The notes under the pieces are model-generated. The model had not been told where the DNA came from. It worked only from the letters and a program-made list of their open reading frames with translations, and made no database searches. Below, piece after piece: positions 7,851 to 15,607 of a stretch of DNA of 64,000 nt (position 1 is its first letter; each line of letters begins with the position of its first letter). The stretch is from Flavobacterium sp. LC2016-01 (GTDB lineage: Bacteria > Bacteroidota > Bacteroidia > Flavobacteriales > Flavobacteriaceae): assembly GCF_009711135.1 (NCBI RefSeq), contig NZ_WMIC01000011.1, forward strand, positions 62,001-126,000. Direction: 5' to 3'. Made by a program: the position numbers and the translations under genes.

Positions 7851-9047
7851 ATGAAAGGTGTCGCAATAACGGGAATGGGAATTATCTCTTCGATTGGAAA
7901 TTCAGTCGAAGAAAATTATATTTCCCTAATCGAAAATAAAATCGGTATTTCCAGAATTGAAAATATTCCGACGGTTCATGCCGATATAATCAAAGTTGGT
8001 GAAATCAAAAAAACCAATGAAGAATTAATTTCCGAATTACAGCTTTCAGAAAATAATAATTTCTCGAGAACGGCGATGATTGGTACTTTGGCAGCCAAAC
8101 AAGCAGTTGAAAATGCTGGAATTACCTCAATCAACGAATTTAGAACCGGACTTATTTCGGCGACAAGCGTTGGCGGCATGGACATGACCGAGAAACATTA
8201 TTACGATTATTTCGAAAAACCGGAATTGGTAAAATATATCACTTGTCACGATGGCGGCGATGTAGCTGAAAAAATTGCTTCAGAACTTGGTTTAAAAGGA
8301 ATGGTTACCACAATCAGTACGGCTTGTTCTTCGGCAGCAAATTCCATTATGCTGGGCGCACGTTTGATAAAATCTGGAAAATTAGATCGCGTAATTGTGG
8401 GCGGAACTGATGCTTTGGCAAAATTCACCATCAACGGCTTTAAAACTTTAATGATTTTATCTGACGATTATAATAAACCTTTTGATAATAACAGAAAAGG
8501 ATTAAATCTTGGTGAAGCTGCTGCTTTTTTGGTTTTAGAATCGGATGAAATTGTAGAAAAACAAAATAAAAAAGTTTTAGCTAGAGTTTCAGGTTACGGA
8601 AATGCAAATGATGCTTTTCACCAAACGGCTTCTTCAGAAAATGGCGACGGTGCTTATTTGGCCATGAAAAAAGCCTTTGAAGTTTCGGGTTTAAAACCTT
8701 CTGAAATTGATTATATCAACGTTCACGGAACTGCAACGCCAAACAATGATTTATCTGAAGGAAGAGCTTTGCTGCGAATTTATGAAGATGAAAAAGTGCC
8801 GGATTTCAGTTCCACAAAACCTTTTACAGGTCATACTTTAGCGGCAGCAGCGGCGATTGAAGCTGTTTATAGTGTTTTGGCCATTCAAAATAGTGTGGTT
8901 TATCCAAATTTAAATTTTGAAGTTCCAATGGAAGAATTTGAATTGAAACCGCAGAGAACTTTAAAAATGAAAAATATCGAACACGTTTTATCCAATTCTT
9001 TTGGTTTTGGCGGAAATTGTTCCACCCTTATATTTTCTAAAAGCTAA
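7851..9047 (+). CDS. Beta-ketoacyl-ACP synthase (KAS II/FabF type)
   Basis: A 398-residue condensing enzyme with the complete triad: Cys159 in STACSSAANS, His292 in VHGTATPNND and His328 in TGHTLAAAAA. The Gly-rich C-terminal motif SFGFGGNCSTLIF is also intact. It condenses malonyl-ACP with acyl-ACP. Its stop shares one base with the start of the following catalytically dead ketosynthase homologue (TAATG), the same arrangement as KS-alpha/CLF pairs of type II polyketide and aryl polyene systems. The two probably form a heterodimer in which the partner sets chain length or stability; that part is inference. Confidence 0.92.
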   Translation: MKGVAITGMGIISSIGNSVEENYISLIENKIGISRIENIPTVHADIIKVGEIKKTNEELISELQLSENNNFSRTAMIGTLAAKQAVENAGITSINEFRTGLISATSVGGMDMTEKHYYDYFEKPELVKYITCHDGGDVAEKIASELGLKGMVTTISTACSSAANSIMLGARLIKSGKLDRVIVGGTDALAKFTINGFKTLMILSDDYNKPFDNNRKGLNLGEAAAFLVLESDEIVEKQNKKVLARVSGYGNANDAFHQTASSENGDGAYLAMKKAFEVSGLKPSEIDYINVHGTATPNNDLSEGRALLRIYEDEKVPDFSSTKPFTGHTLAAAAAIEAVYSVLAIQNSVVYPNLNFEVPMEEFELKPQRTLKMKNIEHVLSNSFGFGGNCSTLIFSKS

Positions 9048-10111
9048 TGACAAAAAAGACATATATAAATGGAGTAGGCTGTATTTCGACTCAAAAAACA
9101 TTTGATACTGTTTTTTTAGAAGAAGCTGTTATCAATAATGCTGAAAATGTTTTGTCGATCGTTTCTCCGATTTACAAAGATTATATTTCTCCTGCCGCGA
9201 TTCGCCGAATGGCAAAAGGAGTAAAAAACGGAATCGTTGCTTCGGCTTTGGCGATGAAAGATGCTAATGTCGAAAATGTGGACGCCATTATTACCGGAAC
9301 CGGTTTGGGCTGTATCGAGGATTCTGAAAAATTCCTGAAAAACATTCTGGACAATAATGAAGAATTTTTAACGCCAACATCCTTTATTCAGTCCACACAC
9401 AATACCGTTGGCGCTCAAATTGCGCTGACATTGCAATGCAAAGGTTATAATTTTACGTATGTAAACGGAGCAGTTTCTTTTGAATCGGCCCTTTTAGATG
9501 CTAAAATGCAGATTGAAGAAAACGAAGCCAATTCAATTTTAGTGGGCGGCGTTGACGAAAATGGAGACTATACGTTATCACTTTTTAAACTCGCAGGACG
9601 AATTAAAAAAGAAACTGATCTTCCTTCTGAAATTTTAAATGCAAATTCCAGCGGTGTTATTTACGGCGAAGGCGCTAGTTTTTTTGTTTTGGAAAATGAA
9701 AAAAAAGCCAATACATATGCAGAAATTCTCGATGTTGAAATTGTAAATACATTGGAAGAAAATGAAATTGAATCTGCTTTAATTTCATTTCTAAAAGCAA
9801 ATAATTTACAAATTTCAAATCTTGATGCTGTGGTTTTAGGTTTTGACGGAAACTCAGATTCTGATTTTTATTATACAAATTTAAGTGAAAATGCTTTCGC
9901 AGAAACGCCTCAATTGTATTACAAACACTTAAGCGGAGAATATGATACGGCTTCGGCTTTTGCTTTGTGGATGGCTTCAAAAATTATAAAAACTCAGGAA
10001 ATTCCGGAAATCATCAAAGTAAATTCGGTTACAAAACCAGCTTACAATACCATTTTATTGTACAATCAGGTCAATGGAAAAAATCATAGTTTTACGTTGC
10101 TTTCAAAATGA
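9047..10111 (+). CDS. Catalytically inactive ketosynthase homologue, chain-length-factor-like
   Basis: A 354-residue thiolase-fold protein, coupled to the active KAS before it. The nucleophile position reads YVNGAVSFES, so Cys is replaced by Val near residue 143. No HGT motif is found where the first His should be (VVLGFDGNSD). The second His site reads KHLSGEYDTA, so His becomes Glu. The loss of all three catalytic residues while the fold is kept is what defines chain length factors. It probably dimerises with the KAS at 7851. It overlaps the next gene by 4 bases (ATGA). An alternative is a structural paralogue without a length-setting role. Confidence 0.8.
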   Translation: MTKKTYINGVGCISTQKTFDTVFLEEAVINNAENVLSIVSPIYKDYISPAAIRRMAKGVKNGIVASALAMKDANVENVDAIITGTGLGCIEDSEKFLKNILDNNEEFLTPTSFIQSTHNTVGAQIALTLQCKGYNFTYVNGAVSFESALLDAKMQIEENEANSILVGGVDENGDYTLSLFKLAGRIKKETDLPSEILNANSSGVIYGEGASFFVLENEKKANTYAEILDVEIVNTLEENEIESALISFLKANNLQISNLDAVVLGFDGNSDSDFYYTNLSENAFAETPQLYYKHLSGEYDTASAFALWMASKIIKTQEIPEIIKVNSVTKPAYNTILLYNQVNGKNHSFTLLSK

Positions 10112-10893
10112 TAACGCATAGAAACATATCCATTTTTTTTATTTTTTTGTTGCTCGTATTGTTTCTCTTGAGTCTTTATACTGCAATTAATTTTTGGTGG
10201 TTTGTTTTCATTGTTTTAATCTGGATCGGAATAAATGCGTTTGGTTCTGCCCGAATTTCTTCCAATTATCATGTAAAAGCGTTCTGTAATAATCCTTCGG
10301 AAACAGAAAAAAAAATGGCGCTAACTTTTGATGACGGTCCGAGTGAATTTACTTTAGAAGTGTTGGAATTACTGAAAAAATACAATGCCAAAGCGACTTT
10401 CTTCTGCATTGGAAAAAACATTGAAAAGCATCCGGAAATTCTCCAAAAAATAATTTCAGAAGGGCATTTAGTCGGAAATCATTCTTATTCTCATTCTAAA
10501 TTTTTCGATTTTTATCATGAAGACAAAGTAGTTGATGAACTTCGCAAAACCGATCAATTGCTGGAAAAATTCACCTCCAAAAAAATAAACTTTTTTCGCC
10601 CTCCTTACGGAGTTACGACGCCATCGATTCGAAGAGCTTTAAAAGTTACCGGACACAAAGTTATTGGCTGGAATATTCGTTCTCTTGACGGCGGAATAAA
10701 AAATCAGGATTTGATTTTAAGCCGAATTAAAAAACGCGTTTCTCCCGGCGGAATTGTACTTTTGCACGATACTGCTCCACACTCTGTTTTGGTATTGGAA
10801 CAGTTTTTGCAATTTTTACAGCAAAACAATTATGAAGTGGTTTCTGTTGAAGAGTTACTGAACCTTAATGCTTATGAAATTGAACGCGGATAA
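10108..10893 (+). CDS. Polysaccharide deacetylase (NodB domain), membrane anchored
   Basis: A 261-residue protein with two N-terminal hydrophobic stretches (about 9-45), then a NodB domain. The catalytic motifs are complete: TFDDGPS (73-79), HSYSH (125-129) with the metal ligands, RPPYG (164-168) and LLHDT (218-222). It would deacetylate N-acetylated glycans or act on a related amide or ester at the membrane face. NodB-type genes are frequent members of aryl polyene/flexirubin loci, but the substrate there is unknown. The start overlaps the previous stop as ATGA, so translation is coupled. Confidence 0.85.
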   Translation: MITHRNISIFFIFLLLVLFLLSLYTAINFWWFVFIVLIWIGINAFGSARISSNYHVKAFCNNPSETEKKMALTFDDGPSEFTLEVLELLKKYNAKATFFCIGKNIEKHPEILQKIISEGHLVGNHSYSHSKFFDFYHEDKVVDELRKTDQLLEKFTSKKINFFRPPYGVTTPSIRRALKVTGHKVIGWNIRSLDGGIKNQDLILSRIKKRVSPGGIVLLHDTAPHSVLVLEQFLQFLQQNNYEVVSVEELLNLNAYEIERG

Positions 10894-10960
10894 AACGGAT
10901 TCGCTCAAGCGAAAACGCTGAAAAAAACGGATTTTATTATAAATCTGTGTAAATCATTTA

Positions 10961-10978
10961 TCCCGATAGCTATCGGGA
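10961..10978. repeat. 18-bp perfect palindrome TCCCGATAGCTATCGGGA
   Basis: An exact palindrome in the gap between the deacetylase and LolA-like genes. The same core occurs at 33443-33464, 22 kb away, in an unrelated intergenic region. Two copies within one window point to a dispersed palindromic repeat family of this genome. No terminator T-run follows. Confidence 0.8.
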
Positions 10979-11014
10979 GTAGCAAAAAAAATTAAGCACA
11001 ATTTTTGACAAAAT

Positions 11015-11641
11015 ATGAAAACTAAAATAGCACTCCTGATTTTATTTATTTCAAGCAATATCTTTGCTCAGGAACAAAAAATGACCGATGCCGAAATTGA
11101 ATCTTTCAAACAAGATGTAAATGTAGTTTCGAAAAAAATCAAAACTTTAAGTACTGATTTTGTTCAGTACAAACATTTAGATTTTTTGTCGAAAGACATT
11201 GAAACTTCGGGAAAAATGTTTTTTAAAGAACCTGCATTATTGTCCTGGCAATATAAAAAACCATACAATTACAGCATTGTTTTCAAGAACGGGAAAATCC
11301 TGATTAACGACGAAGGAAAGAAAAGTGCGGTTGATATTGGCAACAGTAAAATCTTCGCAAGAATTAATAAATTAATTGTGGGAAGTGTGAGCGGCAATAT
11401 GTTTGACGACAAAGAATTTACGATTTCGTATTTTAAACTGAAAGGTCAGAATCTGGCGAAATTTGTTCCGAAAGATGCAACGCTGAAAAAATACATCAAA
11501 CAAATTGAACTGACTTTCGATAAAGAAGAAGCAACTGTGGTTCAGGTAAAATTATTAGAATCATCTGAAGATTATACCCGAATTGTACTTAAAAATAAAG
11601 TGATCAATGCAAAAATCGACGATTCAGTTTTTACTAATTAA
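11015..11641 (+). CDS. LolA-like outer membrane lipoprotein carrier protein
   Basis: A 208-residue secreted protein. A signal peptide (residues 1-18, ending in IFAQ) is followed by a LolA-type domain of repeated beta strands: LSTDFVQYKHLDFLSKDIE, KMFFKEPALLSWQYKKP, then the late strand KYIKQIELTFDKEEATVVQV. LolA homologues ferry lipoproteins across the periplasm; dedicated copies occur in aryl polyene and flexirubin clusters, where they are thought to carry the lipid-like pigment or its precursors to the outer membrane. The following lipoprotein gene starts 35 bases before its stop. Confidence 0.85.
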   Translation: MKTKIALLILFISSNIFAQEQKMTDAEIESFKQDVNVVSKKIKTLSTDFVQYKHLDFLSKDIETSGKMFFKEPALLSWQYKKPYNYSIVFKNGKILINDEGKKSAVDIGNSKIFARINKLIVGSVSGNMFDDKEFTISYFKLKGQNLAKFVPKDATLKKYIKQIELTFDKEEATVVQVKLLESSEDYTRIVLKNKVINAKIDDSVFTN

Positions 11642-12242
11642 TTGTATTCTTGCAATTATTTTGGTTTCCTGTGGCTCGGTCACAAAAAATTATACGCCTA
11701 AAAAATTAGACAAAACAGCGATTGAAGTTCCGTATTTCGCGGACTCCAAAACCGATTATGTTTATAAAACTAATATCACAGTTTACGGTCATGAAATGTC
11801 TGGAATTTTCATCGCCAAGAAAATAAATGACACCACGCATCGTGTCGTTTTTACAACTGAATTTGGTAACAAATTGTTAGATTTTGAAATTTCAGAAAAG
11901 ACTTTTAAAGTCAATTCAATCGTATCAGAATTAGATCGAAAAATTTTGATCAATACTTTAGAAGAAGATTTTAGAATTCTTCTTAAAAAAGAGTATCTAA
12001 TTCAGGAACAATTCGAAAATGAAAATTTTGACATTTATAAATCGGCAGACGGAGCTCGCGATAACTATCTTTTCTTCTCCAAAAAAGATCAAAAATTAGA
12101 AAAAGTAATCCGTTCTTCGAAGTCAAAAGAAAAAATAACAATTACTTTTACTTTAGAAAACGATAAATTTGCTGAAAAAGTCGTCATTTTACATCAGAAT
12201 ATAAAATTGAAAATTGAACTGAATTATTTTAAATCAGAGTAA
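11607..12242 (+). CDS. Cluster lipoprotein, unrecognised domain
   Basis: A 211-residue lipoprotein: hydrophobic segment LLINCILAIILVSC with a lipobox ending at Cys22, followed by Gly-Ser. The mature part is beta-rich (DYVYKTNITVYGHEMSGIFI; HRVVFTTEFGNKLLDFEI) and resembles LolA/LolB-like or DUF4292-like barrels in layout, which is only an impression. The ATG lies 35 bases inside the LolA-like gene, so translation is probably coupled. As a partner of a LolA-like carrier it could act as a LolB-like receiver at the outer membrane. That role is inference from order and lipidation. Confidence 0.75.
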   Translation: MQKSTIQFLLINCILAIILVSCGSVTKNYTPKKLDKTAIEVPYFADSKTDYVYKTNITVYGHEMSGIFIAKKINDTTHRVVFTTEFGNKLLDFEISEKTFKVNSIVSELDRKILINTLEEDFRILLKKEYLIQEQFENENFDIYKSADGARDNYLFFSKKDQKLEKVIRSSKSKEKITITFTLENDKFAEKVVILHQNIKLKIELNYFKSE

Positions 12243-12262
12243 AAATATAAACCAAACCAACT

Positions 12263-12856
12263 ATGAGAAAATTAACCTTAATTGCATTTGTTTTATTTAT
12301 TGGTCTTGCTTCATCGCAAGCACAAGTTAGAGTTAGCCCAGGACTTAGAGGCGGTTTGAATATATCAACATTAACCAATATTGATGATAATAGTTCTAAA
12401 ACTGATTTCTACATTGGTGGATTGGTAAATATTAAATTCAATAAATTTTTCTCGATTCAACCAGAGATAAATTATTCAAGACAAGGTGATGAAGGAAGAT
12501 ATTTTGAAAATGGCCGTTATTATTCTGAAAAGTACGAATTGAATTATGTAACACTGGGAGCGGTTGCAAAATTTAACTTTGGAGGTGGAGGTTTTCATCT
12601 ATTGGCAGGCCCTTCTTTAGATTTAAAAGTTAGTGATAATTATATAAATACAAACCCTGAAGATGTTGATCTTTCATTTGTTGGAGGTGTTGGTTATACT
12701 TTGCCAAATGGTTTAACTTTTGAAGCTCGACTTAAACAAGGATTAATTGATATTTATGGTTATAATGGAATTGATTATGATGACTATTATTATGATCAGG
12801 TTATTTTAAATCAGGTATTGCAGTTTGGTATCAGTTATACTTTTAAAGTAAAATAA
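12263..12856 (+). CDS. Outer membrane beta-barrel protein (PorT-like), first of a tandem pair
   Basis: A 197-residue protein with a signal peptide (1-20, ending SSQAQ) and an eight-strand-type small barrel. The pattern is typical of Bacteroidota PorT/OmpW-like barrels: PGLRGGLNIST, TDFYIGGLVNIKF, FSIQPEINYSRQG, FHLLAGPSLDL and the C-terminal strand QFGISYTFKVK ending in alternating aromatics. The next gene is a clear paralogue. These barrels are not core pigment genes; their presence inside the cluster may reflect insertion or a role in placing pigment in the outer membrane. Confidence 0.85.
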   Translation: MRKLTLIAFVLFIGLASSQAQVRVSPGLRGGLNISTLTNIDDNSSKTDFYIGGLVNIKFNKFFSIQPEINYSRQGDEGRYFENGRYYSEKYELNYVTLGAVAKFNFGGGGFHLLAGPSLDLKVSDNYINTNPEDVDLSFVGGVGYTLPNGLTFEARLKQGLIDIYGYNGIDYDDYYYDQVILNQVLQFGISYTFKVK

Positions 12857-13464
12857 TGAATAAATATATAAGCCTTACAATTGTTGCTTTATTTAGTGTA
12901 ATTAATATAAATGCTCAAGTCAGTTTTAATCCCGGTTTGAGGGGCGGTTTTTCATTTTCGACTATTTCGGAAACGAAATCCACCTATAAAACTGATTTTT
13001 ACGTTGGTGCTTTTGGAGAAATAAATATTACAAAAAAATATGCTCTTCAGCCCGAAATAACGTATAGCAGACAAGGATCTGACAATGTTGGATATTATTT
13101 GGATAATACTGAGCCAAAAACTGTAAAATATCGTGATTTGCAATTGGGTTATTTGTCCTTTACGCTTCTAAATAAATTTACATTTGGGCCCGGAATTCAA
13201 ATACAATTTGGACCCGCTGTTGATGTTCTTGTAAATGACAATTTAGATAAAGTAGAAACCTATAATGATTTGTCACTTATAACAGGTGTTGCTTATCGTT
13301 TGCCTTCGGGGCTTACGTTTGAAGCCCGACTAAAAAAAGGTTTACTTGACGTATTTGACAGTTCTTATTATAATGATAAAAATGATTATTATTTATTTGG
13401 AAGTTATAATACGAATGTCAATATTCAATTAGGTATTTCTTACGCTTTTCGCGAAAAAAAATAA
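12856..13464 (+). CDS. Outer membrane beta-barrel protein, second of a tandem pair
   Basis: A 202-residue protein with a signal peptide ending ININAQ. The order of motifs is the same as in the preceding gene (PGLRGGFSFST, KTDFYVGAFGEINI, YALQPEITYSRQG, LPSGLTFEARLKKGLLDVFD, C-terminal QLGISYAFREKK), so the pair arose by duplication followed by strong divergence. The start shares one base with the previous stop (TAATG). Function is as for its paralogue: a small outer membrane barrel without assigned ligand. Confidence 0.85.
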   Translation: MNKYISLTIVALFSVININAQVSFNPGLRGGFSFSTISETKSTYKTDFYVGAFGEINITKKYALQPEITYSRQGSDNVGYYLDNTEPKTVKYRDLQLGYLSFTLLNKFTFGPGIQIQFGPAVDVLVNDNLDKVETYNDLSLITGVAYRLPSGLTFEARLKKGLLDVFDSSYYNDKNDYYLFGSYNTNVNIQLGISYAFREKK

Positions 13465-13468
13465 AAAA

Positions 13469-13840
13469 ATGGTTTTAAAAGATTTTTACAACGTTCTTTC
13501 GGAAGAAAAAACAACCGATTCTAAATATACAATTACGATTTTGGTCAATGAAAAACATGAAGTCTTCAAAGGCCATTTTCCGGGAAATCCAATTATGCCT
13601 GGTGTTTGCATGATCCAGATTATTAAAGAACTGACAGAGAAAATTACGCAGGAAACTTTAATGATTCAAACGCTTGCCAATGTAAAATTTATGGCGCTTA
13701 TCAATCCAGAAGTTAATCCGGAACTGCGCTTGGAACTTGATATTACAACGACCGAAGACAATTTGGTTAAAGTAAAAAACACGACTTATTTTAATGACAC
13801 TGTTGCTTTGAAATTGAGCAATGTGTACAAAAAAATGTAA
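13469..13840 (+). CDS. FabZ/FabA-like 3-hydroxyacyl-ACP dehydratase
   Basis: A 123-residue hotdog domain carrying the classical active-site loop KGHFPGNPIMPG, with the catalytic His at residue 36, followed by the helix VCMIQIIKEL. It therefore has the His loop that the protein at 170 lacks, giving the cluster two mechanistically different hotdog dehydratases. It is shorter than housekeeping FabZ (about 145) because it lacks the N-terminal LPHR segment. It would remove water from 3-hydroxyacyl-ACP to give the trans double bonds of the polyene. Confidence 0.85.
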   Translation: MVLKDFYNVLSEEKTTDSKYTITILVNEKHEVFKGHFPGNPIMPGVCMIQIIKELTEKITQETLMIQTLANVKFMALINPEVNPELRLELDITTTEDNLVKVKNTTYFNDTVALKLSNVYKKM

Positions 13841-13842
13841 TT

Positions 13843-14328
13843 ATGAAACTGCTCTTAACATTACTTTTATGGGTGAATTTTGTGGGCAATCCAGATTTGG
13901 CGTCCATCAGAAAAATGTATCCAAACGTTACAAAGTCTGAAAGCAATGCAAAAGAATTTTCAGAAAAACTAGCTGCGATTTCTGATGATGGAAATAAAAC
14001 TTTAGTCGCTTATAAAGCCGCTTCAATTTTATTGGATTCTAATTTCAAGAAAAAATTAAAGGATAAAATTGAACGTTTTAAAGAAGGTGCAAAACTGCTT
14101 GAATCAACTATAAAAAGTGAACCAGACAATATCGAAATCAGAATGATCCGACTGAGCATTCAGGAAAATGTTCCTGGAGTTACGGGTTATAAAAAGAATA
14201 TTAAAGAAGACAAAAAATATCTTACGGAGCATTTTGCTGATCAAAGCGGTGCTTTAAAAGAATATCTAAAAGACTTTATTTTACAATCAAAAAGTTTTTC
14301 TGAAAAAGAGAAACAATTTGTGAAGTAA
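13843..14328 (+). CDS. Secreted helical protein of the pigment cluster, unknown function
   Basis: A 161-residue protein starting with a signal peptide (MKLLLTLLLWVNFVGNPDL). The rest is charged and helical, with a TPR-like stretch (FKEGAKLLESTIKSEPDNIEIRMIRL split around residue 90-105) that may be one helical-repeat pair. No catalytic motif is visible. It sits 2 bases after the FabZ-like dehydratase and 18 bases before the glycosyltransferase, so it belongs to the operon. It may be a periplasmic scaffold; this is a guess from its export signal and helices only. Confidence 0.7.
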   Translation: MKLLLTLLLWVNFVGNPDLASIRKMYPNVTKSESNAKEFSEKLAAISDDGNKTLVAYKAASILLDSNFKKKLKDKIERFKEGAKLLESTIKSEPDNIEIRMIRLSIQENVPGVTGYKKNIKEDKKYLTEHFADQSGALKEYLKDFILQSKSFSEKEKQFVK

Positions 14329-14346
14329 GCGAAAGCATAACTCCTC

Positions 14347-15525
14347 ATGAAACCTATTTTACTTCAGCACGATTTACTTGATTCCACTTCGTTTTGTGTT
14401 ATTGTCCCAACGTACAATAACCAGAAAACTTTGAAAAAAGTGCTGGATTCCATTTTAGATTATACGGCCAATATTATTATTGTCAACGACGGTTCTACAG
14501 ATGAAACTTCCGAAATTCTCAAACAATATTCGCAGCTTACGCAAATTCATCATCCAAAAAATATAGGAAAAGGAAGAGCGCTCCGAAATGGTTTCAGAAA
14601 AGCTTTGGAACAAAATTTTGAATATGCCATAACAATCGATTCTGACGGTCAGCATTTTGCTTCTGACATTCCGAATTTTATTTCAGCAATTCAAAAAGAA
14701 CCAAACGCGCTTTTGATTGGAAGCCGAAATATGACGCAGGAAAATGTGCCGAAGAAAAGCAGTTTCGGAAACAAATTTTCAAACTTTTGGTTCAAATTTG
14801 AAACCGGAATTAAGTTAGAAGATACACAATCTGGTTTTAGATTATATCCGTTGCGATTGCTTCCAAAGAAATTTTACACCAACAAATTTGAGTTCGAAAT
14901 TGAAGTAATTGTACGTGCAGCATGGAAAGGAATTGTAGTTAAAAACATTCCGATTCAGGTTTTGTACGATCCCGCAGAACGTGTTTCTCATTTTCGCCCG
15001 TTTCGCGATTTCACCCGAATCAGTATTTTAAATACGGTTTTGGTAACCAATGCTTTGCTGTATATCAAGCCGAGAGATTTTTTTAGAAGAGCAAAAAAAA
15101 AAGGTTTTAAAAAGTTTTTCCTCGAAGATATTTTAGAAAGTAATGATTCTAATTTTAAAAAATCTGCTGCAATTGCTTTGGGAATTTTTATTGGTTTTTC
15201 TCCTTTTTGGGGATTTCAGACTATTTTACTTTTTACCTTTGCCGCGATTTTCAGACTCAACAAAGTCATTGCTTATTTGACTTCAAATGTGAGTTTTCCT
15301 CCTTTTATTCCGTTTATTATTTACGCTTCACTTAAAGTTGGAAGTGTTTTTGTTTCGAGCGATGCACCTTTAATTTTGGATAGTTCACTAACTCTTGACG
15401 ATATTCAAAAAAATGCTACACAATATATTGTAGGAAGTCTTATTTTAGCATCCGTTTCGGCGCTAACAGTTGGTTTTATAAGTTATTTGCTTTTAACTGC
15501 TTTTAGCAAGAAACAAATCGAATAA
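14347..15525 (+). CDS. Glycosyltransferase family 2 fused to DUF2062 membrane domain
   Basis: A 392-residue two-domain protein. Residues about 15-235 form a GT-A domain of the dolichol-phosphate-mannose synthase kind: IVPTYNNQKTLKKVL, NDGSTDETSE, the metal-binding DSDGQHF (around 99-105) and the QSGFRLYPL acceptor loop. Residues about 255-390 form a DUF2062 membrane domain (AAIALGIFIGFSPFWGFQTI, NVSFPPFIPFIIYASLKVG). This fusion recurs in flexirubin and aryl polyene loci. The acceptor is not known; transfer of sugar to a lipid or pigment precursor at the membrane is inferred. Confidence 0.87.
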   Translation: MKPILLQHDLLDSTSFCVIVPTYNNQKTLKKVLDSILDYTANIIIVNDGSTDETSEILKQYSQLTQIHHPKNIGKGRALRNGFRKALEQNFEYAITIDSDGQHFASDIPNFISAIQKEPNALLIGSRNMTQENVPKKSSFGNKFSNFWFKFETGIKLEDTQSGFRLYPLRLLPKKFYTNKFEFEIEVIVRAAWKGIVVKNIPIQVLYDPAERVSHFRPFRDFTRISILNTVLVTNALLYIKPRDFFRRAKKKGFKKFFLEDILESNDSNFKKSAAIALGIFIGFSPFWGFQTILLFTFAAIFRLNKVIAYLTSNVSFPPFIPFIIYASLKVGSVFVSSDAPLILDSSLTLDDIQKNATQYIVGSLILASVSALTVGFISYLLLTAFSKKQIE

Positions 15526-15531
15526 ATTTTC

Positions 15532-15588
15532 GCCACAGATTCACGAATTTATTTTTAATCTGAATGTATTAATTCGTGAATTAGTGGC
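15532..15588. repeat. Intergenic inverted repeat (GCCAC...GTGGC family)
   Basis: Bases 15532-15549 and 15571-15588 form an 18-bp inverted repeat with two mismatches, built on GATTCACGAATT and AATTCGTGAATT. Similar GCCAC-ending hairpins are widespread between genes in Flavobacterium genomes in my experience. Only an A-run follows on the + strand, so a terminator for the upstream gene is unlikely. Confidence 0.7.
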
Positions 15589-15607
15589 AAAAAAAAACTA
15601 AATAATC

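Noticed and set aside
9675..9980. 101-codon minus-strand frame inside the chain-length-factor-like gene
   Set aside because: His/Leu/Phe/Gln-rich shadow of a real gene, no start context or family pattern.
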